Notes: generated by a model not told the origin, from the sequence alone. A DNA stretch of 21,044 nt from Irineochytrium annulatum (GCA_027600665.1 JADGJL010000442.1:1-21044); one strand, 5' to 3'. Shown: positions 1-9,735, counted from the first letter of the stretch. A program made the numbers and translations.

Positions 1-1
1 G

Positions 2-3000
2 GATATGATCGACTATGCGACGGCCGCGGGGATGGCGCCAGAGGATCTGGAGGAGGTTATGCTCGGAGCGAGAGTTCGACGGGGAAGAGGCTCGAAGCGG
101 CGAGGGAATAATGCTGGCGGCAGATCGCAATGTGGGTATTGAGATTCTTTTGATTTGAGGGAATGCCTTCTCGTTCTTGTGTTTGTAACAAAATATTTGC
201 ACATTCACAGCCCGGGAATCTGGAGACGATGGTGCGAGCACAACACGGGCTCGGACGCCGTCGCGGACTCGATCGATTCGCTCGCAGTCGAAAAAGCGGC
301 AGTCCGGCTCGGCCATGTCCCTGAACGACGGAGATAGTGCGAGCGTAGCTGGAGCGACGGACAAGCCCGGTTGGACATCTTGGTTCCGGAGGGCGAAGGG
401 GGCGTCGACGCCGGACGTCTATCATCATCAACAGCACGACGACGGGATGTCGGACTCGGGACACGTGTCGGGCAACGACGACGACGCAGGCAGTACCAAG
501 GGTGGCGGCGAGAAGGAGGAAAAACGGGGTAGGCGGTGGAAGTTGTTTGGGAAGAAGGACAAGGACCGGGAGGAGAAGGTGCTACCCGACGATCGGTCCG
601 ATAAATCCAGTGAGTGTTTAAGCGCTACTTTGAAACAAACAGTTGCTAACCTACCTCAACAGACGCCCGGTCACGGTCCCGCTCCCGCGGTGGAAGGCTC
701 TTCTCGGCAAAGAATATGGTCTCTGAACCCAGCTCCGCCCAACCCTCCAACCTTGACGTCACGCGGCGCTCCAGCACAAACCTCCCTACTCCCCCAACCC
801 CCGTCACCCCAACCGCCGCTGTCAATAAGCGGCCACCGCCACCCGCCGTTCTGGAGAGCCTTCAACGCGCCAACCAACTTCAGCGAAATCAACCACAATC
901 CCGGCCCAACATTCCGAATCAAAAACATTATCCTACCCCTGCTTCGATTTCCGACCTCGTACCTCCACATACCCCGCCCAATAAAACCCAAACAATCACA
1001 CCGCCGGCATCCATCTCATCAAACCGGTCATCCGCCGCCCCACCCCATCTGAGTCAACCGCCCATCGCACCCTCTACACCATCCACCACCAACGCCGACG
1101 ACCCCAACTCCCACCAGCAACCACCATCTGTATCCGCACCACACCACCGCGCCACGCCGCCTGGTGTCGGCGCCGCATGGGCGCAAAATGCAAGCAGGAT
1201 GACCCCGCCCAGCGGCCTGCCCGCGCCGCTGATGATGATGGGGAGGCCGTCGTCGTCTAGCGGAGGAAGCACGAGGAGCTCGCAGTCCGTCGGGGAGAGG
1301 ATGTCGATGTTCGCTGGAGCCAATAATGGGGGTGCGGCGGCAGCCGGGTTGGCGTTGCCGGCTGGGTTAAATGCGGCGGGGAGGAGTTCGGGGTCCCCTC
1401 AGAGCGGGCCTAGTGATACTGGGTATCAGAGCGATGATAGCGCGAGGAGACGGATGGGGGCGGGGCCGAAGCCGGACTCGCCGTTCTCGCCGGAAGGTAC
1501 CCTCGTTTCGAGGGAGCTGGTCTCTTCGTCGCAGCAGGCACTGTTGAATCGGAATCTTATTCCCAGCGATCCGCGGTTTGCGAAATCAGGAGGTTCGTCT
1601 TGAAGTCATTTTCTTTTGCGCAAGCGTTGAATAACAATAGCTTTTGTCCATGCAGTGCCAGCAACGCAATCCCCCTACGTCGGCGCAGCCTCCCTCTCAC
1701 GCCAAATGTCCCTCGGCCACCCTTTGCGCGGCCTTCCTCTCGCCTCCCAACTCATCCTCGCTTGCGAGCACGGCGACACCGGCGCCGTCCGCGGCCTCCT
1801 GGACATGGGCGTCCCCCCGTCCTGCCGTGACGAGAACAATCCGTCGCTTATGACTCCCCTGATTACGGCCGCCCGGCACGGCGCTATGGACATCGTCCGG
1901 ATGCTGGTGGAGCGCGGCGCAAAAATGGAGGACAAGGATCCGGAGATGGGCGGGACGGCGCTCTTCCACGCTGCGATCTGTGGGCACGCCGATACCGTGC
2001 GGATGCTATTGTCGCTTGGCGCTGACGCGCGCGCGCCGGAATGGACGGGTTGCACGGCTGTATATGCAGCTTCGTTCCATGGGCATGTGGAGGTTATTGT
2101 GGCGCTTTTGGATCGTGGCGCGTCGCCGGATGAGCCTTGTGCGAGTGGGACGCCGTTGCATGCTGCGATTGAGGGAAGGCAAATTGGAGTTATTCGGGTA
2201 TTGCTGCAGAGGGGGGCGTTTATTGATGCGGTTGATAGCGTTGGGCGAACGCCGTTGTGGGTCTCTAGCCAGGCTGGGTATGTCCGCTTTCGCGTTCTCA
2301 AGCTTTTCGGGACGTATATCTAACAGAACGGACTTTTACAAGCTTCCTTAACGCCGTCGAATGCCTCCTGGATCACGGGGCCGATATTGATAAACCGTCT
2401 GGCGAGGGCACCCGACCACTCTGGATTGCGATCGTGAACGACCACGAGGAGGTCGCGAAGCGGCTGGTCGAGCGTGGTAGCGACGTTAACTCCCCTCTCC
2501 CCACCTTTGGCCCCAAAGACTACGGCTACACCCCTCTCCACGGCGCGGCCCACCGGAACCACCCGCGGCTTGCACACGCCCTGATCGAACGCGGAGCGCC
2601 CCTCACATGCGAGGACAACACTTCCCACACGCCCCTCCACCTCGCCGCCATGTCCGACAACGCGGCCGTGGCCGAAGTCCTCCTGTGGCACGACCCCGCT
2701 ACAGCCAACCGGCCAGGCACGCTTCACCGGACGCCACTCTTCCTCGCGGCCCTATGGAACAGCCCACGTACAGCCTCCCTTCTCCTTTCTTACGGCGCCG
2801 ACCCAAACCTCCTCTCGGACCCTCACTCGGTTCGTGCCACGCCGCTGCGTGCTGCCGTGCAAGGATCTCACCCGGGTATGGTCGAGCTGCTCCTCGCGCA
2901 CGGCGCCGACCCTAATATCCGGGCCGCCGACGGCTCCACGTGCCTTCACGTCGCTATCGCGAATGGATCTGCGGCCTGTGCAAGCCTCCTAATCCGACAT

Positions 3001-3711
3001 GGCGCGGACGTTGACGCGCAACTCACCGTCGGCGGGGAAACGCCTTTGCACCTTGCCACAAGGAAGCGGAGGAAGAAGCACCAGCAGCAGCTGCTCGCGC
3101 AGCAGATGATGAACTTACAGATGGGAGACGGCGCGAACTCCGCCGCGGCGGGCATGAGCGACGCGCAGACGCTCGTTAGAATGTTGTTGGACGCGGGGGC
3201 GAGCGTGAACATGTCTGAGGCACGCGCGGGTATGTCACCTCTGCACCTGGCGTCACGGGAGGGGGATGTGACGACGTGTGTGCTTTTGATTGATCTCGGC
3301 GGGGCGAATCTCGAGGCACTAACGCACGCCGGGTACGCGCCGCTGGCGATCGCGAGTCTCAATTCGCGAGTCAAGGTCGTGGCCGAGCTGCTGAGCAGGG
3401 GCGCGTCGGCGAGGGCCACGAGTTTTGATGGAACGACGGCACTGCACGCGGCCGTCATGGCGCCCGGGACGGCGGGCGGTGGGGCGGCTGGCGCCGGTGG
3501 CGTAGCAGGCGCGTCTGGCGCCGTGAATCCGAGCGAGGCGATCGTAGGGATGCTGGTGGCGAAGGGGGCGGAGGTGGATGCGGTGGATATGAGGGGGGAC
3601 ACGCCGCTAAAGGTAGCTAGCAGGGCCGGGAACCTCTTCGCCGTCAGGGCCCTGATCGCGGCGGGCGCGAGCCTGGATCAGCTCGCTTGGCCGGATGGTG
3701 CGGCGAGATAG
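2..3711 (+). CDS. Ankyrin-repeat protein, 5' end outside the window
   Basis: Five exons join in one frame: 2-131, 211-609, 663-1592, 1656-2277, 2343-3711, giving 1149 visible residues. Each intron has GT...AG ends, several with GTRNGT donors and a CTAAC branch site (645-650 and 2320-2324). Visible residues 1-43 come from a partial first exon; an ATG at 5 is present but I see no reason to prefer it as the start. Residues about 45-500 are low complexity: basic and acidic runs, then Ser/Pro/Asn-rich sequence. From about 505 to the end there are about 17 ankyrin repeats with the TPLHLA...G...VV..LL..GA consensus. Repeats 13 and 16 carry inserts, one Lys/Gln-rich (near 3063-3170) and one Gly/Ala-rich (near 3460-3540). 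Ankyrin stacks are protein-binding scaffolds; no enzymatic domain is visible, so the partner and role are unknown. The last repeat runs almost to the stop codon. Confidence 0.85.
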
Positions 3712-4305
3712 AGGATGGAAATAGCCGTTTCGAAGACTTGCGCCCTTCTAGGTGGATTTATTTTGGGTTTTTCCTTTATGTTCGAGTGTCTCAAAACCTT
3801 CTATTGTTTGTTTCCGGCTTTCTTAGCGCAAAGTCTCCTCTTCGCAACCGTCTTTGCCGCTAGAAAACAGTCGTTCTGCAATCCCTCTTCCTTTTCCAAC
3901 TTTTTCGATTCTCCTCTCTACTTTTACTTGGTTCACAGCTCGCCTCATAGACGTTCGCTTCTGGATCTGAAATTAAAAAGCTATACTACGGTTATTCGAA
4001 GAGATTGACGGGCTGGTAAACAAAGCATTCCATCTCGTGGGTCCCAGCACAGACAGCAACAAGACAGCAACAAGGGCCCTGCAAATGGACGGTTGTCGAT
4101 AATACTACGTTAATGTACGGTCAATAATTATTATTCAATGAGCTGTATTACTCAATGGGCTGTTGTCAATGAAACTGCGACGCATAGTGGCATGTCAAAA
4201 GGCAAGATGTTAAAATCAAAAAACCATTTATTCAAATCCGAAGGAATGCATCTACACAACAAAGCTAAACAACCCGCAATCCAAGGAGTGCACTTATGTT
4301 TAGGT
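3712..4305. other. Convergent 3' flank, no gene assigned
   Basis: This segment lies between the stop codon of the ankyrin gene and the 3' end of the minus-strand U3 gene. It is AT-richer than its surroundings and pyrimidine-rich at 3830-3920, as expected for 3' UTRs and intergenic DNA. A plus-strand open frame at 3715-4008 has no codon bias or motif and follows the ankyrin stop directly, so I read it as 3' UTR. An 11-bp tandem duplication sits at 4051-4072. Confidence 0.6.
4051..4072. repeat. 11-bp tandem duplication
   Basis: The unit agacagcaaca occurs twice head to tail (4051-4061 and 4062-4072). It lies in the spacer between the ankyrin gene and U3. It is probably replication slippage; no function is implied. 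Confidence 0.7.
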
Positions 4306-4625
4306 ACGTGTCAGGCGGAGACCATCACGATTCGCGGCCGGTGGAAGCCAGCCGCGAGCAGTCATCAACCGATCATGCGAGGGGCGTTAACCCACAACAC
4401 AGACCGAAACTTCCCGCTCTCGTTCATGGCTCTACACCTCATCCTCCACGTAGATAAGTGCACCTCGTTTGGAAAACGAAAGGTGGAGACAGACTATAAA
4501 GATGATCCTTTCTGTAAGGGAGGAAGAGTGGTTAGCTGACGGTCGAGAAGGGCGACGGCAGGATGAAGAGGAAGGAAGGCAGAGAGGAAAAGGAGAGGGG
4601 TCGGTTACGTACAGAGTGCGGTCTT
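4306..4625 (-). ncRNA. U3: U3 small nucleolar RNA, with a spliceosomal intron
   Basis: U3 is the C/D-class snoRNA of the small-subunit processome; it base-pairs with the 5' ETS and 18S rRNA for early pre-rRNA cleavages. On the minus strand the proposed RNA starts AAGACCGCACTCT (4625-4613, box A'), closely matching human U3 (AAGACUAUACU). A 101-nt intron follows (4612-4512; donor GTACGT, branch CAGCTAAC near 4538-4531, acceptor TTACAG). The second exon opens with AAAGGATCATC and TTATAGT, the box A region (4508-4493). Then come box C' (GATGAGG, near 4437-4444), box B (GAGCGGGAAG, 4419-4410), box C (TTGATGA, 4368-4362) and box D (CTGA, 4314-4311). ACGTG (4451-4447) just before C' can pair with CACGT just after D, the same terminal stem as in yeast U3. 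Mature length is about 219 nt, against 217 in human. The intron sits where yeast SNR17A/B have theirs. The exact 3' end is inferred from the terminal stem. Confidence 0.9.
4512..4612 (-). other. Spliceosomal intron in the U3 gene
   Basis: On the minus strand it begins GTACGT and ends CTTACAG. A CTAAC branch site lies about 20 nt before the acceptor and is followed by a pyrimidine-rich tract. Removing it joins the A' and A boxes at the distance seen in intronless U3 genes. Length 101 nt, longer than the typical coding introns here. Confidence 0.85.
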
Positions 4626-4651
4626 ACTTTTTCAACGGGGTGAACGACCTC

Positions 4652-4680
4652 CTTATATACCCCACAGCATCCCGGCCAAT
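4652..4680 (-). promoter_or_regulatory. U3 core promoter: TATA box and inverted CCAAT box
   Basis: Read on the minus strand, a TATATAAG element (4659-4652) lies 34 nt upstream of the proposed RNA start at 4625. A CCAAT box in inverted orientation (ATTGG, 4680-4676) lies about 20 nt further up. The spacing is that of an RNA polymerase II promoter, as expected for fungal U3. No other TATA box this well placed was seen in the window. Confidence 0.75.
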
Positions 4681-4681
4681 C

Positions 4682-6072
4682 AGCGTGCTGGAATGGGTGT
4701 GGCGTAGTCGCTATTTGCTTTGACGACCTCTTCACCTTCCCATCGCCATGCACAGCTCACCGACCCGCCACGAGCCGCCGCCGCCGCGGCTCCCTTCTCC
4801 CCTACCACTGCTCACGTCAACGTCGTTCAGCCATTCGGGCGGCGCTGACTTGTCATTCGTCGATGAGGCACACGAACCGATACCGCGCCTACCTCCACCG
4901 CGACTCCATGCCCGACGCGACGCCCACTGTGCGTCCAGCGGCGTCTCTCCGTCCCCCCGAAACCGCCAGCGTCTGTCAGCATCCCGTCGCGGTTCGAGCG
5001 GTGGTGGAGGAAGTGGCTCAGGCACGGCCGACGGCACGGGCGCCGTCGGAGGAGGGACGCGGCCTGCCAACATGCCACGTCAATGTGCATGTTGACCAAG
5101 AGGCTCAGCCGGCTGCGGACGGCGAGCTTGATTCTGTTGGCTTACGCCTTTCCAACACGACTGCCTTCAGTGTCCTGATGGCGAGGACCATTACGCGACG
5201 CAAAGGTGGAGGGGCGGGTGTGGGACGGTAGAGGGAGATGAAGAGGGAGAGGGAGAGGGAGAGGGAGTGAGTGGCTGGGTTGAGTCAGCTGCACGTCACT
5301 GGGGATAGATTATCGTCGCTCGTCGTCCTAATGGATGGCCCGCGGTGGAGGTGGAGGCCGCGCCGCTGTCTCTCACCATCGGCGTCAATCAAGTCCGAGT
5401 CGTCATCAAAGTCCTCGTCCCCGTCATCTATTCGTCAGCTCGCCCATTCCGCTTGTGTATCCCGTTGCTTACCCCGTGATGCCGTCGAATCCCGATATGA
5501 AGGGGTGGGCGACTAAGATAGCATGCTGTGTCCTCTGTGCGCTTGTGTATTATATCAGGTAACTGCCCGTTACAGCTTATATTCCTAAGCCATCATTTCA
5601 TCCGCATACGATCGCCTACGTTTATTTATTTTGTTGCTACATTTTGGGATACGGGCCCGAAAAGAACCTGCTGCGGCGCCGCCGCCGTTCGCATCAAACA
5701 TTTCCGGCAAAGGTGGACACCTTCCCTCCATGGTCGCCAAACTGGTCGATGCAAGGTCGGCATCGGCAAAGGACGGTTTGTACCTATGTAAGTCAGGCCG
5801 ACGGTAGACCTCGCTCCCTCGCAGGCGTCAATGAGCCTCAATGCGTTGTCAACGGTGTCGGGTCACTGCCCCCGGGGATGGTTGCCCGCCCCATCCGCGG
5901 CAATGACGCCTACCATAAGCACATTGGCCACATCAAAATAAATTGAGACGTTGATATATTTAAACGAACAAGAGGACGCACAAGACTCTAAACAGATAGC
6001 GAAGAGAAACTCCCTTGTGGTTCATAAAAAAACAACCGTAGTTCGCTCAAACATCAACGCAGGCGCCCGACA
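4682..6072. other. 1.4-kb stretch with no assignable gene
   Basis: It lies upstream of U3 and downstream of the p24 gene. Open frames exist on both strands (for example 4748-5095, 4863-5231, 5271-5516 and 5644-5946 on the plus strand, 4732-5073 on the minus), but none shows a domain, a consistent splice chain or a sensible composition; most are Arg/Pro/Ser-rich. On the minus strand about 5280-5430 reads as a short Asp-rich segment with a possible donor after it, but it is closed by a stop just upstream. A GAGGGA purine repeat lies at 5241-5267. A short lineage-specific gene or a noncoding RNA cannot be excluded. Confidence 0.5.
5231..5272 (+). repeat. GAGGGA purine repeat
   Basis: About four copies of GAGGGA form a 27-nt uninterrupted purine run at 5241-5267, with imperfect copies on both sides. 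It is a simple-sequence tract in otherwise unassigned DNA. Confidence 0.8.
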
Positions 6073-6909
6073 TCAGACCCTCCCCCGTCCCGACGACTTG
6101 CTGAAGAACGTCTGGATCACAAACACCTGCACGAGCGCCGTGATGACAATAATGGTCGCCTGGCTAACCGAGAACCAGAACAGCCTCGACTCGGTACTTT
6201 TGACCGTGTCGAAGTCCCTGTTCTCCCTCGTCCGGAAGTATCTCTGATCCCTCATGATAGCCGCCATGCTTGCACCCAACCGGCTCGTGGCTTGCTCCAT
6301 CGGCTTGATCTCCTCCTTAGCCTTTGCGGCCTTCTCAGGATCTATGTTCGCCGCGTTTGCCGACTGTGCCCCGCCCAGCGTCTCGTGCTCGGCCGTCACG
6401 TCAAAGTCGATCAGCTTCTCGGCGAAAGTCGACATCACGTTCGAGAAGCAGAAGGAGTAGTCGCCTTTGTCCTTGGCCGCGAAGACGTAGTCGCCCTGCC
6501 GTTCCTTTTGGCCGGAGAGGACGACGGTGGTGTCGGGCGCGAGGACCTCGTAGTCGATGTCGAAGGATCCGCCGGATTGGACCTTGTGATAAACCAAATT
6601 GAGCATCTCATGCACCATCCCCAATTCAACAAAACGTCCAAGATTGCGATCCAGAATCAACGTACCGCGAAATAGAATGCGAGCTTCTCCCCGGGGAAGT
6701 TGGCGAGCTAACACATGCGGTAAACGGAGTATTAGCAACGGTCGTGATCATAAAGCGATCCCGCGGCCAGACCGAAAGGCAATTACCGTAAAGAAGCAAG
6801 CCCTCTCGTGCGGTGCCATCCGGTACGTCAGCGTTGTCGCCGACGCCGTCGAGATCAGCATCGCCAGGCAGCAGGCGAGGACGGCCACGACGCCATTCCT
6901 CATCGTCAT
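6073..6909 (-). CDS. p24 (emp24/gp25L/GOLD) family cargo receptor
   Basis: Three exons: 6909-6787, 6707-6666 and 6582-6073, all phase 0, giving 224 residues, the usual p24 length. Introns of 79 and 83 nt have GTAATT and GTACGT donors; the first has a GCTAATAC branch. Residues 1-24 form a signal peptide ending ISTASA. The GOLD domain follows, with its two disulfide cysteines in ERACFF (about 38) and YSFCFS. A coiled-coil stretch carries the SxRLFWFSV motif. One transmembrane helix (ATIIVITALVQVFVI) ends in a short cytosolic tail, QTFFSKSSGRGRV. The FF pair is the family's COPII-binding signal; the tail lacks a C-terminal KKxx COPI signal. The role is ER-Golgi cargo sorting and vesicle formation. 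The sequence looks closer to the Erp/p24-gamma group than to Emp24, but that assignment is uncertain. It is divergently transcribed from TSC13, 49 bp away. Confidence 0.93.
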
Positions 6910-6958
6910 ATCTCGTTGATTTTCGTGAACGGCTAAACCTTCCTGCACCATTCCAACG
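6910..6958. promoter_or_regulatory. 49-bp divergent spacer, p24 / TSC13
   Basis: Only 49 bp separate the two start codons, so both 5' UTRs and any shared promoter must fit here or extend into the opposite gene. No TATA or CCAAT box is visible within it. Confidence 0.6.
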
Positions 6959-8171
6959 ATGCAGCTTAAGCTCGTCAACCGCAAGGGCAAGCTCCTCAAG
7001 CAGCTCGATGTTGCATCGGACGCGAACGTCGAGGATTTGAGTCGCGTGATCTACAAGGCCTGTGCGTATCCTTCGCACTCTGTTAACACGATCGCAGCTG
7101 ATTACACTTTTGCAGTCCCGAAGTGGGACATCAACCGCCAACGCTTGACCTACGGCGACAAAAATGCGGTCCTGGAACGCGGGCTGAGCCTTAAGAGCTA
7201 CGGCATCAAGGATGGCGACACGGTGGTGTTCAAAGACCTGGGCCCTCAGTTGGGTTGGAGCACGGTCTTCCTGATCGAGTATCTCGGGCCGTTGTTGATC
7301 CACCCGCTGGTTTACTACAACCAGAAGCTCATTTACGGGAAGGAGGCGCCTAAGACGACAATTCAGTTGTGAGTGTGTTTGCGGATGGCGGTAAAGGAGG
7401 TTCTAAAGCGTCAGGTGAAGCCTCACGCTGGTCATGGTGGTCGTACACTTCTTGAAGCGCGAGTACGAGACCCTTTTCATCCATCGGTTCTCGAACGCGA
7501 CGATGCCGTTCCGTAACTTGCCCAAGAACTGCTTCCACGTGAAATACCATTTCTTTACTTTTAACCATGGCATATTTCACTAATCGCGCGCATCCAACGC
7601 AGTACTGGATTCTTTCCGGCGTGATCCTCGCGCTCGTGATATACCGACCTGGATTCGAGGTCGGCCTTCTCGGCGGCGTCACTTCTGATACCTTCGTCTA
7701 CCCCCTGCTCGGCTTCTTCATTGTAGGTTATCTTCACACTGTCATTGCAGTTTCGTGGCACTGACTTGGGCCTTTGTAGTACGCCGAGGTGTCAAACTTC
7801 ATCACGCACCAAATTCTGTCGAACCTTAGGCCTCCTGGATCTCGCGTGCGCAAGATTCCGCATGGCTATGGTTTCGACTACTGCACGTGCCCGAATTATT
7901 TTGTAAGTGCAAATCATACGCCACACTACTGATTCGAAACCCAGTATGAATGTCTTGCTTGGCTTGCTGTCGCCGTGCTGACGGGCTCGATCGCCGCGTG
8001 GGGCTTCCTTGCGGTGTCTTTTGGACAGGTGCGCTTATCGACGTCGTCGTTCATGCTAATAATTTTGTCGAGATGTACTTGTGGGCTGTCAAGAAGCACA
8101 AGCGATACATTGAGGAATTCGGTGACAAGTACCCGAAGAACAGGACAAAGATCATTCCCTTCCTTCTTTGA
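6959..8171 (+). CDS. TSC13: Very-long-chain enoyl-CoA reductase (TECR/Tsc13)
   Basis: Tsc13 catalyses the last, NADPH-dependent step of each very-long-chain fatty acid elongation cycle, reducing trans-2-enoyl-CoA in the ER membrane; products feed sphingolipid synthesis. Seven exons: 6959-7061, 7116-7368, 7421-7538, 7603-7722, 7780-7902, 7945-8028, 8073-8171; 299 residues, against 308 in human TECR. The N-terminal 75 residues form the ubiquitin-like domain typical of TECR, with LTYGDKNAVL. Then come HFLKREYETLFIHRFSNATM, several membrane helices (including WILSGVILALVIY and LAWLAVAVLTGSIAAWGFLAV), and the steroid 5-alpha-reductase C-terminal signature GYGFDYCTCPNYFYE. The tail NRTKIIPFLL is also family-typical. 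The acceptor at 7420 (GTGAAG) is the weakest; using the nearer CAG at 7414 would give a stop. Confidence 0.95.
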
Positions 8172-8379
8172 TAGATCGTTTGTTGTCGGAATGTTTCTTG
8201 CCGTCGTTTTCGTAGCTGAAAAAAAGATCACCTTGCGGTATGAATTTATGTTGACGTCGAAGAATTTGCTTCAGTACTTTGTTTTGTGGTACTTCGCACA
8301 GTTAATAACAGTTTTGGTTTGCATATGATTGCAGCACGGTTTACTGGAAAACAATGATTTGTTCAAAATTGAGCTGTGG

Positions 8380-9705
8380 CTATGTTAACGAATCTAGCGC
8401 TTGCCTCAAATGAAGCAATGCCTCCAATTGCCATCCTGCCAGTGGTTGAAGCTGAAATAATAGTAAGCACGAATTGATAAGCCAACTATTACCCTTTTGT
8501 ACTCGTTCAACGCGGTGTCAAACGCATCCCCGTCATGATCCACCACAGCTCCCGCAATCCCATGCACAAGATTCCACTCCGTATAATCCACAAACTGCGG
8601 ATATTCATCCCTCGCCTGCTCGACGGCCTTGGCGAACTGCACGCCGTCCGAGCTCGCGGCGACACAACACAGCAAATTAAACACATAAATTTTGAGCGAA
8701 AACTTCAAAGCCGAGTCCCCGGCCGCGTGCGCGCACACCTCCCTGTACCGAGAAACGGCCTCCCCCCACCGCTTGAGCTCGGCCAGCAGTTCGCAGCACT
8801 GGATCTCGACGTGGAACGACCGCCCGTCCGAGGAGGATTCAAAGAGATCTTTAGCTTTCGTGAAATGCTGCAGCGCCGCGAGGTGATTCTGCTTTTTCTT
8901 CGACTCAAGCCCGAGCTTCTCGTACAAGCGCGCGGCGCGGACGGCGGAGATGGGGTTCGTTTCAAAGAGCCGGGCCGCTTTCAAAGTCGCAAAGGTGGCT
9001 TTTTCGGCGTTCTTGACCAGGGCGTACATGTTGGCCGCGTCCTCGGCACATCTGTATCAGTTAATACACATCGTTCGAATACTAGAGCCCAAGACAAGCG
9101 TACCTCCCAGCGTCATTCCTATTGCTGTCCACAGAAGACCTCTCAAACAGTTCCGCGGCTCTCATGAACTCTCCCGCGGCGGCCGCGTAGCTCCTGGCCG
9201 CCTTATGCTTAATCGCCGCCTCTCTTATCGCCTCGGCCTGATGGGAGTTCCCCATTTCCACACCATCTGCGTCCCCATCCACCCCCTTGCTCAACGGTAT
9301 CCAACTCTGAAAGACGCCCAGGAACGAGGCGCCGTCGTCCGTCGTCGCCAGCGTACACAAAACGAAATCTTGCACCTTGAACTCGGGGATGGCTTGCGGT
9401 GCCGAGAGAAGGGACGTGACAGATTTCCACCATGCTCCTGCGCCCTTCTTTGGACCATTGCGTTGCTGGCGTTCGGTGTCGTGGGCTGCTGTTAAAAAGT
9501 CGCGGAAGGAGTTGGCGTCCGGTTTTGTGCGGAAGGAAACGATGGCGAGTACCGCGAGGATGATCGCTTCGATCATTTTGAGAAGGTAAACGATGCCGGA
9601 TGCCGTGAAGAGAACGAAGTCGGTCCTGAAGTATGATGGATGTCCAAAGGGGATGTCAAGGTGTTCTGCGATTGACAGTTTCGATCTCTTCTCACTTCCG
9701 GACAT
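8380..9705 (-). CDS. Alpha-SNAP (Sec17)-like protein with hydrophobic N-terminal extension
   Basis: Three exons: 9705-9104, 9051-8493, 8451-8380; introns 52 and 41 nt; 410 residues. From about residue 155 the protein is built of SNAP-type helical repeats: AEAIREAAIKHKAARSY, RCAEDAANMYALV, ATLKAARLFETN, then YPQFVDYTEWNLVHGI and a C-terminal segment ending in LQPLAGWQLEALLHLRQAL. This follows alpha-SNAP (DPNF.DSRE...; ..LDKW...LL.I) better than gamma-SNAP. Alpha-SNAP recruits NSF to SNARE complexes for disassembly. The first helix and hydrophobic FF loop of ordinary alpha-SNAP are missing. Instead there are about 150 residues I do not recognise, with one or two strong hydrophobic stretches (for example TASGIVYLLKMIEAIILAVLA). 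No stop or splice signal separates the halves. An internal ATG at 9255 would give a SNAP part alone, so the start is uncertain. Confidence 0.8.
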
Positions 9706-9735
9706 CCGAGACCGAAAGCCGTATCTGCCTTGACA
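9706..9735. promoter_or_regulatory. 30-bp divergent spacer, SNAP-like gene / MSH6
   Basis: The start codons of the two divergent genes (9705 minus, 9736 plus) are 30 bp apart. If both starts are right, transcription of each gene begins within or very near the other's coding region. If the SNAP-like gene really starts at 9255, the spacer becomes 480 bp. Confidence 0.5.

Noticed and set aside
1675..2301. Long minus-strand open frame of about 208 residues
   Set aside because: It is the antisense shadow of the ankyrin exon; the plus strand carries clear ankyrin repeats and in-frame splice sites.
2946..3602. 218-residue minus-strand open frame
   Set aside because: Antisense to ankyrin repeats 12-17; Ala/Ser-rich composition is a by-product of GC-rich codons on the other strand.
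4138..4539. 133-residue plus-strand open frame
   Set aside because: It lies antisense across the U3 gene, its intron and its conserved boxes; composition shows no coding signal and no domain.
8535..9167. 210-residue plus-strand open frame
   Set aside because: Antisense to the SNAP-like coding exon, crossing its verified intron; no domain.
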